From: Phytobacter diazotrophicus
GTDB taxonomy: Bacteria > Pseudomonadota > Gammaproteobacteria > Enterobacterales > Enterobacteriaceae
NCBI GenBank assembly: GCA_004346725.1
Contig: SMDE01000006.1
Coordinates: 186,001 to 250,000 of the forward strand
Direction: 5' to 3'
DNA length: 64,000 nucleotides
Under the pieces are notes generated by a model. That model did not search any database. It was given only the letters and a program-made list of their open reading frames with translations, and had not been told where the DNA came from. The translations under genes and the position numbers were made by a program. Below are positions 38,312 to 45,931 of the stretch, piece by piece; within the stretch, counting starts at the first letter, position 1; every line of letters begins with the position of its first letter.

Positions 38312-38611
38312 TTAGAAATAGTGTGTTCTGGCGACAAAAACGGCGGCGGCGATAAGAGCCAGGACAACCGCAAGGCCCTTCATTTTACGCGTTTTCTCGA
38401 AAATGACGGCAATAAGCTGGATAACGATGATGCCGATAAAGATCAAAAGCGAGGTCAGGTCGCTGTTGCTGGTATCTGCGGTGATTGAAACCGCAGATAG
38501 TGAGGGATCCATTTCACTCATCCATGAATATTTATCGACGGAGATCAGGCATAAAAGTATAAGACCCAGGCAGTACGTCAACAGTAAAACAATCCTTACT
38601 AACTTATTCAT
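38312..38611 (-). CDS. Small membrane protein, 99 residues, unknown function
   Basis: Three hydrophobic helices: VRIVLLLTYCLGLILLCLI (about 5-23), LTSLLIFIGIIVIQLIAVI (about 52-70) and LAVVLALIAAAVFVA (about 80-94), with a short polar loop in between. No family recognised. GGGGATAAC gives the ribosome site, and the stop of the upstream 45-residue gene lies 1 base before the start codon, so the two are translationally coupled. Confidence 0.6.
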   Translation of the reverse strand: MNKLVRIVLLLTYCLGLILLCLISVDKYSWMSEMDPSLSAVSITADTSNSDLTSLLIFIGIIVIQLIAVIFEKTRKMKGLAVVLALIAAAVFVARTHYF

Positions 38612-38612
38612 G

Positions 38613-38750
38613 TTATCCCCAAATCAGTCTGCTGAATCGCTGCCAGTGATTGACAATAAAGTCGGCATACGACGTATTTCTCTTAATTTCTTCCAGCGTC
38701 GGGATAAGCCCCCTATTGTAACGTGCGCCGATAATCCGGACATCTTCCAT
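38613..38750 (-). CDS. Very small hypothetical protein or gene remnant, 45 residues
   Basis: The frame reads MEDVRIIGARYNRGLIP then TLEEIKRNTSYADFIVNHW and ends RFSRLIWG. Amino acid use is protein-like with charged and aromatic residues. It runs open a further 17 codons upstream of this ATG to a TAA, so a TTG start at 38786 is an alternative, neither with a strong ribosome site. That suggests either a leaderless coupled peptide or the 3' end of a longer gene that has lost its 5' part. It abuts the 99-residue membrane protein gene. Confidence 0.4.
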   Translation of the reverse strand: MEDVRIIGARYNRGLIPTLEEIKRNTSYADFIVNHWQRFSRLIWG

Positions 38751-38947
38751 GCTTAACGTTGCGGGCAGTTTGTCATAATCGGCCAATTCCGGTGCAGAAA
38801 TTTAAAGGATAACGTCACGAGTAGTCATAATACTGAGAGGCGATATCCGTCGGAATAGCAGATATTTAATACAGTAATCTGCCTTGCGCTTTATCTGACA
38901 GGGAATGGCTTTCTGGTCGAAAGGGGCCTGGAATGACGATGTTAATT

Positions 38948-38977
38948 ACCGGGAACCCTCGTGCACGGGTTCCCGGT
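38948..38977 (-). terminator. Terminator hairpin of the Cache chemoreceptor gene
   Basis: ACCGGGAACCC (38948-38958) and GGGTTCCCGGT (38967-38977) form a perfect 11-bp stem with an 8-nt loop, 14 bp past the receptor stop. U-run is weak (AATTAA). Confidence 0.7.
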
Positions 38978-38991
38978 GTGTTACGGATCGA

Positions 38992-40536
38992 TTAGCGGCC
39001 CGTATTAAAGAAGGCCACGGTTTGCGTCAGCCGCCGGGTCTGTGCTTCCAGGGCGCTGGCGGCGGCAACGGCATGCTGAACCAGTTGGGAGTTCTGATGC
39101 GTCACCGAGTCGATTTGTACGATCGATTCATTCACCTGACTTATCCCGATACTCTGCTCATCGGTCGCTACCGAGATTTGCGACATGATATCTGAAACAC
39201 GCTGCACGGCTTCAATCATCTCGTCGATATGGCTTCCGGCGGTTTTGATCTGGGTAGAACCACTGTTGACTCGCGCTACCGACTCTTCGACCAGCACTTT
39301 TATCTCCTGTGCGGCTTGAGAGCTGCGCAGGGACAGATTTCGCACTTCACTGGCCACTACAGCAAACCCTTTTCCTTGCTCACCGGCGCGCGCTGCCTCA
39401 ACGGCTGCGTTCAGCGCAAGAATGTTGGTCTGAAAGGCAATGCTATTGACCACCTCAATAATGTTGGCGATTTTACCGGCGCTTTCAGAAATGCCACTCA
39501 TGGTGCCGTTCACATTCTGCATCATCACGCCGCTACGCGAAGCGATATCCACCGCGCCTCGTGCCAGCTCGCGCGCCTGCCCGGCATTTTCTGCGTTTTG
39601 TTTTACGGCAGCGGTAATCTCTTCCATGCTGGACGACGTTTTTTCCAGCGACACGGCCTGCTGCTCGGAATGTTCAGCGATCTCCTGGTTTCCGGCGACG
39701 ATCTCATGGGTGCTAGTGTTAATGACTTCCGCGACGCCCCTGATCTCCGCGATAACCGAGGTCAACTGCTCGCGCATGACTCCCATTTCATGTACCAGAC
39801 TTTCGTTATCGTTGGCTTTCTTGTTCACCGCCTGCGACAGGTCCCCGGAGGCGATCCGCGAGACGACTTCTGCGGCATAACGCGGTTCACCACCGAGCGT
39901 TTTCAGCGTGCTGCGATTAATGGAATAGACAAGAATCGAAAGTACAAGGCTGATGACAACGAATTCAATCATATTCTGGTAAAGCGAACTCATAAACGCT
40001 TGCTGAATATCATCGACATATAACCCGGTAGTGATTATCCAGCCCCACGGTGTCCACGGAATACTGTAGGCAACTTTAGGTTGCGGCTCTGTTTCGCCGG
40101 GACGCGGGAAAATATACTGCGTGAAACCGGCGTTATCGTTTTTGGTGACCGCCACCATATCCCGAAAAATATAAACCCCATTTGCATCGGAAATATCCGG
40201 TCCTTTGCCAATGAGCGCGGCATTTATCGGGTGCATGATGACCTGCGCCTGGTTATTCAGAATGGTAAAATAACCGGTTTCACCATAACGCAAATCTTTA
40301 ATAGTCTGAAGGGCCCGTTGCTGTGCCTCCTCTTGTGAAATCAATCCTTTGTCGGCAAGTGCAGCCTGCGTTTTTACAACGTTAAGGGCTAACTGCGATA
40401 CATGCATTAACTCCCGTTCTCGCAATGTGAGCTGGTTCTCTTTAATTTTTACAGAGCCGAAAAATAACGTTCCGGCAAGACATAACAGCGCGACGATGAG
40501 TGGGATCCACAGTTTCTGGGCAAAGGATAATTTCAT
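38992..40536 (-). CDS. Methyl-accepting chemotaxis protein with Cache sensor
   Basis: 514 residues. TM1 about 9-29; periplasmic single Cache-type domain about 32-185 ([56 protein letters not shown]); TM2 about 187-207; HAMP; signalling tip [35 protein letters not shown] region. There is no C-terminal NWETF-type CheR tether. Cache receptors of this kind commonly sense small carboxylates or related ligands; the ligand here is unknown. Confidence 0.93.
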   Translation of the reverse strand: MKLSFAQKLWIPLIVALLCLAGTLFFGSVKIKENQLTLRERELMHVSQLALNVVKTQAALADKGLISQEEAQQRALQTIKDLRYGETGYFTILNNQAQVIMHPINAALIGKGPDISDANGVYIFRDMVAVTKNDNAGFTQYIFPRPGETEPQPKVAYSIPWTPWGWIITTGLYVDDIQQAFMSSLYQNMIEFVVISLVLSILVYSINRSTLKTLGGEPRYAAEVVSRIASGDLSQAVNKKANDNESLVHEMGVMREQLTSVIAEIRGVAEVINTSTHEIVAGNQEIAEHSEQQAVSLEKTSSSMEEITAAVKQNAENAGQARELARGAVDIASRSGVMMQNVNGTMSGISESAGKIANIIEVVNSIAFQTNILALNAAVEAARAGEQGKGFAVVASEVRNLSLRSSQAAQEIKVLVEESVARVNSGSTQIKTAGSHIDEMIEAVQRVSDIMSQISVATDEQSIGISQVNESIVQIDSVTHQNSQLVQHAVAAASALEAQTRRLTQTVAFFNTGR

Positions 40537-40850
40537 AGCATGCTAACCTGTTGTTGTTTTATATGGTTGGTTTAGCGTCGGCAACCCTGGTATCAGACCG
40601 CGCTATATCTTTTATCGGGAATTAAAGAAAAGAAATTAATCGATAAAATCGATATAAATATTAAATATGTTCCTTTTTTGTTGTAAAGAAATTAACTGCT
40701 TGGTAAATAAAGAGTTAATGTTAGTAACGCGGTTGACGATTTTTATGTCATGAAGATAAATATGAGGGCGATCACACTAATATTTTTAGTGGGATTAAAG
40801 TTATTTAATAACAAGCGAAATAGGGAGTGTCAGGGGAGATGAAATGGTAT
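40537..40850. other. AT-rich gap between chemoreceptor and dlt operon
   Basis: 314 bp with no gene. It holds the receptor promoter region (see sigma-28 candidate) and, at its far end, the dlt terminator. Confidence 0.5.
40612..40638 (-). promoter_or_regulatory. Candidate sigma-28 (FliA) promoter of the chemoreceptor
   Basis: On the minus strand TAATTTCT, 11 bases, then CCCGATAA. The -10 matches GCCGATAA at 7 of 8 and the spacing is exact; the -35 matches TAAAGTTT only 5 of 8. Position 75-100 bp before the start fits flagellar-class control. Confidence 0.35.
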
Positions 40851-40884
40851 AAAAAAACCCCGAATCAAATCATTCAGGGTTTTC
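40851..40884 (-). terminator. Terminator of the dlt operon
   Basis: On the minus strand AACCCTGAAT pairs with ATTCGGGGTT around a short GATTTG loop and continues in TTTTTT. It lies about 30 bp past dltC. Confidence 0.88.
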
Positions 40885-40910
40885 ACAAAAGCCATTAACC
40901 TCACAAACGA

Positions 40911-41129
40911 TTAACGGTTTTCTTCAATGTAGCGCGCCAAATCCGCAGGGGTTTTCAGCACGGTGGCGACTTCGGTCGGCGGGATCATGCAGCCGTAAAC
41001 GTCCTGCACTTCCAGCACCAGATCGACCGCCAGAATTGAGTCGAGAATGTCAGACTCAATCAGTTCATCATGAAAGCCCACTTTGCGGGATAACACTTTT
41101 TCAAACAGGGCGAGAATTTCTTGTTCCAT
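40911..41129 (-). CDS. dltC: D-alanyl carrier protein DltC
   Basis: 72 residues, acyl-carrier fold. The phosphopantetheine Ser is in ESDILDSILAVDLV (Ser31). It accepts D-Ala from DltA and presents it to DltB. Last gene of the dlt operon (17 bp after dltA). Compared with Gram-positive DltC (about 78 residues) it is slightly shorter. Confidence 0.87.
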   Translation of the reverse strand: MEQEILALFEKVLSRKVGFHDELIESDILDSILAVDLVLEVQDVYGCMIPPTEVATVLKTPADLARYIEENR

Positions 41130-41146
41130 AATAGTTTCCTGGCTAA

Positions 41147-42580
41147 TTAATTCGTGCGGGCATGGGTGTCCAGCAATTTACGATCGATTTTGCCGTTCGG
41201 ATTAAGCGGCAATGCATCTTTAATAATAATTTGTGACGGCACCATGTAATGGGGGATCACTTTCGAAAGGGATGTTTTGATCACCTCTGGTGCCAGATCC
41301 GTCACGCAGAATGCCGCAATTCGCAGAACGCTTCCGCATGATTTCATCAGCGGCAGCACAACCGCTTCACTGATGCCGGACATCGCCAGCAGGCGATTTT
41401 CAATCTCGTTGATTTCAATACGGTAGCCGTTCAGTTTGATCTGGCTATCGTTGCGGCCCTGGCAGTAGATAAGACCGTCTTCGTAACCCAGATCGCCAGT
41501 TCTGTAACCGCGATATTCTTCACTTTCGCGTCGCAGCAATTTTGTCGCGTTCTCTTGCGGCAGGCCGAGATAACCACGCATCACATTTTTACCCCAGATG
41601 ATCAACTCGCCATCGGCGGTAATTTCCATGTGGGTGTCCGGCATCATCACGCCAACGGGCAGCAGCGGGTTGTCGTTATTGAGAATTTCATCGGTGATTT
41701 CAACCACCGTGGTGGCGATAGTCGCTTCCGTTGGGCCGTAGGAGTTAAGGATTTTGGCCTGCGGGAAACGGCGGCGTAACTGTTTTACCAGCGCTTTATT
41801 TAATACTTCGCCAATGAAGATAAAGACATTCAGTTCAGGCAGATAGTCGCTATTAAACTGGGGCGACAGCAGGCGCTGATAGGCAAAAGAGGGGGTGGAA
41901 ACCCAGACGGAAACATCGTTCGCTTTCAGGCGATCCAGCCAGTTTTCCGCTGCGATATCTTCTTTCGCGTTCAGCACAATATGCCCGCCAGTCGCCAGAT
42001 TCGCCAGCAGGGGGATCAGCGAGAGATCGAAGCTGAACACCGCGTGGTTCATCAGCACCGGTTTTTCCGGCAAGGAAAAGTCCTGACTTACCCACTTCAT
42101 GAAATGCCAGACGCTTTCACGTCCGATCTGCACCCCTTTCGGTTTTCCGGTGCTGCCGGAGGTGAACATGATGTAGGCGAGATCTGGCTCGGCCAGTACC
42201 TGGCCGGTTATGCCGGTCGCGATAAATTTCTTCGCGGCCACATCATAATAGAAGGGGGCATTGGCGAGCTGGCAAATCTCTTTGAGACGCTCCTGCGGAT
42301 AGATGCAGTCCACCGGAATGTACGGAATATTGTGCAACAGGCAGCTGTAGAGCGCGATGGCAAATTCCGCCTGCTGATGCCCGTACAACACCACCGGCGT
42401 ACCAGCAGGTTGGTTGCATTGTTGGTAACGTTGCGCCCAGTCAGTAACCGCGACGGAGAGCTGTTGCCAGGTGATGGCTTCATCGCTACCGCTGATCGCC
42501 AGTTGCTGAGGGGACGCGGGATCGCGTAATGCCGCACGCAAGAAGTCTTGTAGTTCCAGAAGTTCGGAGTCATTTTTCAT
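41147..42580 (-). CDS. dltA: D-alanine--carrier protein ligase DltA-like
   Basis: 477 residues, adenylate-forming family. Core motifs: A3 YIMFTSGSTGKPKGV, A5 NSYGPTEAT, A7 YRTGDLGYEDG, A10 NPNGKIDRKL. Activates D-Ala as adenylate and loads DltC in the cytoplasm. Overlaps dltB by 4 bp (ATGA). A different small amino acid substrate is possible, since the specificity pocket was not analysed, but the gene set argues for D-Ala. Confidence 0.88.
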   Translation of the reverse strand: MKNDSELLELQDFLRAALRDPASPQQLAISGSDEAITWQQLSVAVTDWAQRYQQCNQPAGTPVVLYGHQQAEFAIALYSCLLHNIPYIPVDCIYPQERLKEICQLANAPFYYDVAAKKFIATGITGQVLAEPDLAYIMFTSGSTGKPKGVQIGRESVWHFMKWVSQDFSLPEKPVLMNHAVFSFDLSLIPLLANLATGGHIVLNAKEDIAAENWLDRLKANDVSVWVSTPSFAYQRLLSPQFNSDYLPELNVFIFIGEVLNKALVKQLRRRFPQAKILNSYGPTEATIATTVVEITDEILNNDNPLLPVGVMMPDTHMEITADGELIIWGKNVMRGYLGLPQENATKLLRRESEEYRGYRTGDLGYEDGLIYCQGRNDSQIKLNGYRIEINEIENRLLAMSGISEAVVLPLMKSCGSVLRIAAFCVTDLAPEVIKTSLSKVIPHYMVPSQIIIKDALPLNPNGKIDRKLLDTHARTN

Positions 42581-43695
42581 AAGGGAGACATTCCACTAAA
42601 GATGTAAAGGGAGGCCGCGGCGCTTCCCAGCGTCAAAATTCGTCCCACAAACACAGAAACCGGATGTTGAAGTCCGTTGCTCAAAGCCGGATGGCGTTTG
42701 GCAAACCATTGCAGCATGTTGTGAACAACGGAAATGGCGCCAAACAGCGCGCCGCTAATGACGTAGTGTCGTTCGAGTCCATTCCATGCCCCCATACAAA
42801 ACAGGGTGCAGAAGATGCCAATATTTTGCGCCAGCGTTTTGTTCTGGCGGAAAAAATTGTGCTTCATCAGATTCATATAAATCGGCATAAAGACCACATC
42901 CCTCAGCCATTCAGAGAGGCTGATATGGAAGCGGCGCCAGAAATCCTGCGGGGTTTTCGCCAGAATCGGCATATTGAAGTTTGCCGGAATGTTCAGGCCA
43001 AATAAGCGGCCCGCCCCGATAGCCATGTTGCTGTAACCCGCAAAATCAAAGTAGAGATAGGCGCTGTAGGCAATCGACATCACCACGCCCACTTTCAGGG
43101 TAAACGCTTCATGGCTCCACGGCTGAACAACCAGGGTATCGACCAGCATGGCGAACAAGAATTTCTGGATAATCCCGGTAATAATTTGCTCTAAAGCCAC
43201 TAAAAACTGCTCACGAGTCAGCGTGAAAACCGGTTTATTGATATCCGTCATCCAGGTCCGCCAGCGATACATCGGGCCGGCCAGGATAATAAACGGCATA
43301 AACAGGTAGCAGAAATAGTGCAGAAAATTCTGGCCATCCTTTTTACTGCGGTACAGCAGCACATCGATGGCGCGGAAAGTCATAAAAGAGAGCCCGATCA
43401 TGCCCCAGTGGTTGTTCAGATGTAATTTCACCAGGAACAGCGGCAGCAGCGTTAATGTGACCGCCTGCCAGGTTTTTAACCAACCTTTCTCTTTTAATGT
43501 GACAAGAATATAAAAACTGAAAAATACTGCCGCCGGGACAATATAGTCGCCTTCGAAGATATACCCCCAGCCTAAAGCCGCCAGCACGGAAAAAGCGGAT
43601 ATATATGTCAGTCGGTGACGCAATACGCGGTTAACCAGCGCAAACACCAGCGCTGATGAGAACAAATAGAAGAAAAACATGCCTGAGCTGTACAT
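42577..43695 (-). CDS. dltB: MBOAT acyltransferase DltB-like
   Basis: 372 residues with about 10-11 membrane helices. MBOAT landmarks: PQDFWRRFHISLSEWLRDVVF (His257 in the conserved RRFHIS) and, at residues 302-311, GAWNGLERHY where the family usually has W-H-G; the usual catalytic His is Asn305 here. It moves the aminoacyl group from DltC across the inner membrane. The upstream dltX-like gene ends 9 bp before the start, with GGACGA as ribosome site. Confidence 0.85.
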   Translation of the reverse strand: MYSSGMFFFYLFSSALVFALVNRVLRHRLTYISAFSVLAALGWGYIFEGDYIVPAAVFFSFYILVTLKEKGWLKTWQAVTLTLLPLFLVKLHLNNHWGMIGLSFMTFRAIDVLLYRSKKDGQNFLHYFCYLFMPFIILAGPMYRWRTWMTDINKPVFTLTREQFLVALEQIITGIIQKFLFAMLVDTLVVQPWSHEAFTLKVGVVMSIAYSAYLYFDFAGYSNMAIGAGRLFGLNIPANFNMPILAKTPQDFWRRFHISLSEWLRDVVFMPIYMNLMKHNFFRQNKTLAQNIGIFCTLFCMGAWNGLERHYVISGALFGAISVVHNMLQWFAKRHPALSNGLQHPVSVFVGRILTLGSAAASLYIFSGMSPL

Positions 43696-43704
43696 TATTC
43701 GTCC

Positions 43705-43827
43705 TCAGAACTTTTGATATTCAAAATGCAATTGCAAACTCATGCTGTCATCCACGGAGGTCCACGCGACAATGGTTATCGCCAGCAGGAGATAAAGTAA
43801 AAACAGGCGAATGGCGGTTTTCATCAT
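43705..43827 (-). CDS. dltX: DltX-like small membrane protein, 40 residues
   Basis: Previously easy to miss: a 41-codon frame fills the dltD-dltB gap. Its ATG overlaps the dltD stop (ATGATGA) and its TGA is 9 bp before dltB, so it is translated in the operon. It has one transmembrane helix (IRLFLLYLLLAITIVAW) and ends in FEYQKF. Gram-positive DltX proteins have the same design (one helix, about 50 residues, aromatic C-terminal motif ending in Phe with a conserved Tyr), and that tail carries D-Ala between DltB and DltD. Assignment by architecture, position and the last residues. Confidence 0.72.
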   Translation of the reverse strand: MMKTAIRLFLLYLLLAITIVAWTSVDDSMSLQLHFEYQKF

Positions 43828-44969
43828 TTAAAGTTCTCCGCGATAAAGCGAACCATAGGAACCCATGCCGTTTCCGATGGGTGCAGACGATCCCAGTTCC
43901 AGCCGTTTTGATACGGCATCGCATACATATCTAAATAAGGCACCTGGTTTTCCGTCAGGATTGCCTGAATTTGTTTATCAACTGGCTGGAACGTATTGGT
44001 ATTGGTCAGCGCCCACGGGTTAATCGGGTCGACAATTGCAATTACCTGGACATGGCGCTCTTTCAGGAGCTTGATGGTGGCGCGGAAAACCTCGATTTGC
44101 TTCGGCACGACAGGCGTGTCATCCCACTGCTCAGGGGTATCCCCGGCCTCATAAACCGCCTTATCCATCCACATCGTGGCTGCACTTTGCTTGCGTACTT
44201 TGTTGAGTTCACGGGCATTCGCCAGCTCTTGATCCCAGTCGGGCATCGTTATGTTGCCAGGCTGTGCGGGCCAGGGTTGCGCGGCAGGCTGTGGCTCAAT
44301 ATTGAGCAGGTCCAGCCAGTCGTTTTTTATCATGGTGCAGAAGTTGGCAAACTGATAGCTCACTTCTTCCCAGATCAGATCCGGATGCCAGCCATAAATG
44401 GCCATTTCACCAAAGCTCAAATGGCTGATATCGTCCGCTTCAATATGTTTTAAGTAATTGACCAGCAAAGGACGAGCCTGCTTGTCTTTCATTAATGGAT
44501 CGAAAATTGAACCCGGGAAATTATCCGCAAAGATTGCCGGAGGAAGCCCATTTGAATAAAAGCTATCCGGTGCCAGGAGCAACACCACTTTACTGTTTGC
44601 GTTAAGGCTGTCTTTAAAACGGGAGAACAGTAAAAATTGTGTGACGTCGTCGACATAACTATCGCCATATGCCACTAAAGGTCTGTGCAATTGCTTATTG
44701 AAGTAATTATAGGCAGCGTAATGTTCATTTTCGGAAGTAGAAACTTCTGATGCCCCGATAAAGAAAATCGCATTCCCTTGTAATGCATGGGAAATTGTGG
44801 CTATTTTTTCTGCTTGCTCTTTTGGTGTGCCTTCCATCGATTTAATCATCGGCTGGAATTTAAGCGGCGGATCAAAGCTCGTCACCACCGGGTGAACGCT
44901 CAGAACCAGGATGGCGAGGAGAGCCATCAGGATATGTAGGCACAGAGTATTTTTGATTTTCATTATCAT
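43824..44969 (-). CDS. dltD: DltD-like D-alanyl transferase
   Basis: 381 residues. An N-terminal membrane anchor (about 8-27) precedes a large periplasmic SGNH-like domain with Ser74 in IFFIGASEVS (block I) and a C-terminal DRLHPSETAW with the catalytic Asp and His. Final transfer of D-Ala to a periplasmic or surface acceptor is inferred; the acceptor in Gram-negatives is likely an envelope glycan such as LPS. First gene of the operon, preceded by a long AT-rich leader. Two in-frame ATGs two codons apart are possible starts. Confidence 0.87.
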   Translation of the reverse strand: MIMKIKNTLCLHILMALLAILVLSVHPVVTSFDPPLKFQPMIKSMEGTPKEQAEKIATISHALQGNAIFFIGASEVSTSENEHYAAYNYFNKQLHRPLVAYGDSYVDDVTQFLLFSRFKDSLNANSKVVLLLAPDSFYSNGLPPAIFADNFPGSIFDPLMKDKQARPLLVNYLKHIEADDISHLSFGEMAIYGWHPDLIWEEVSYQFANFCTMIKNDWLDLLNIEPQPAAQPWPAQPGNITMPDWDQELANARELNKVRKQSAATMWMDKAVYEAGDTPEQWDDTPVVPKQIEVFRATIKLLKERHVQVIAIVDPINPWALTNTNTFQPVDKQIQAILTENQVPYLDMYAMPYQNGWNWDRLHPSETAWVPMVRFIAENFK

Positions 44970-45454
44970 TATAAAAAAGTAAGACTACATGACATTAACT
45001 TGTTTAAAATTTGTTGATTCTTAGTGTTACAACAAATAGACAACAAATGGGACAATGGGTATTTGGACTTTATTCCAATCTATCTTCTTTGACATTCTAT
45101 ACCAGGTGCATCTGAAAAGATGAGCATTGCTGTGTAACGGTATGTACAGCATTAGCGTGTTAATAATAAGCGCTGCATTTATAAAGAAAAGAGTGTGCCG
45201 GGGCTGGTTTCGCCATGCTTACTGCGAGTGGTAATCAACAACGATAAAAGCGCAGGCATACTTAACCGCAGCCGTCGGCGATGCGATTTTGATTGAGGCG
45301 TTACACAATTGTCCGCTCCGGGAGAGGAGCGGACGTATCTGTCCTGTACTATTTCACAGGTACAGGGCGGCGATGGAGAACATCCTACGTCATCCGACGC
45401 ATCTGAGCGATAAGACATCAACAAGACGCAAGTAAGATCAGCACGCTCTTGTCA
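44970..45454. other. 485-bp gap upstream of dltD
   Basis: AT-rich near dltD (44970-45180), which probably holds the dlt promoter. It contains a perfect hairpin GTCCGCTCC-GGGAGA-GGAGCGGAC at 45311-45334 without a T-run. No coding signal supported. Confidence 0.5.
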
Positions 45455-45814
45455 TTAGAGCATGCCACTCGATTTCAAATACGCCCACCACGGGAACCCG
45501 ACGGTAATATGAGTAACAAGCGTTAATCATGCGACAATCGTACCCGTTATCCACCAGGATTTTATATCATTATAGCCAGCCGCAAAAGTAATTGGCCCTG
45601 CCGCGCCGCCATAATGGGTAATGCAGCCACCGGATGCAAATAAATAACGAATTTTCAGGATAGGGTTTGCTCACCAGACCAATGATCGCCGCAAGATAAA
45701 TACTGGCCAGTACCCATGCCTCTTTTGAAAGGCCGTCAGGCGGCGATGTCATTAATGAAAGGCTGATAATGAAAGCGAGGAATAATAATTTAGCGCTCGC
45801 TTTAATTAACCCAT
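45455..45814 (-). pseudogene. Internally deleted DASS (CitT-like) carboxylate transporter
   Basis: Reading toward lower coordinates: an ATG at 45814 after AAGGA, then (one base out of frame) IKASAKLLFLAFIISLS and PPDGLSKEAWVLASIYLAAIIGLVSKPYPE, the start of a divalent anion:sodium symporter. A frameshift near 45660 leads directly to the C-terminal signature GGCITHYGGAAGPITFAAGY and SWWITGTIVA, an in-frame TGA, then TVGFPWWAYL and a TAA at 45455. About 350-400 central codons are missing relative to the family (about 470-490 residues). The gene follows the aconitase gene on the same strand, the place of citT after citG in E. coli citCDEFXGT. Confidence 0.75.
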
Positions 45815-45827
45815 TCCTTTGACAATA

Positions 45828-45857
45828 CAGAGGTCGAATTTAAAAATGAGACCTCTG
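45828..45857. terminator. Hairpin upstream of the transporter remnant
   Basis: CAGAGGTC (45828-45835) pairs with GACCTCTG (45850-45857), loop 14 nt, AT-rich. It lies between the operon terminator and the remnant; on its own a weak structure. Confidence 0.35.
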
Positions 45858-45888
45858 CCAATTCAAAAAAACAGGTAATGAGAAGGCG

Positions 45889-45924
45889 AAAAACATGCCC
45901 GGGAATATTACCGGGCATGTTTTT
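45889..45924 (-). terminator. Bidirectional terminator after the aconitase gene
   Basis: AAAAACATGCCCGG pairs perfectly with CCGGGCATGTTTTT across an 8-nt loop, with A- and T-runs on both sides. It ends the long operon 8 bp after the aconitase stop. Confidence 0.92.
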
Positions 45925-45931
45925 GAGACGA

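Noticed and set aside
45179-45424. 81-codon minus-strand frame upstream of the transporter remnant
   Set aside because: No ribosome site, no motif, spans a hairpin; composition not protein-like.
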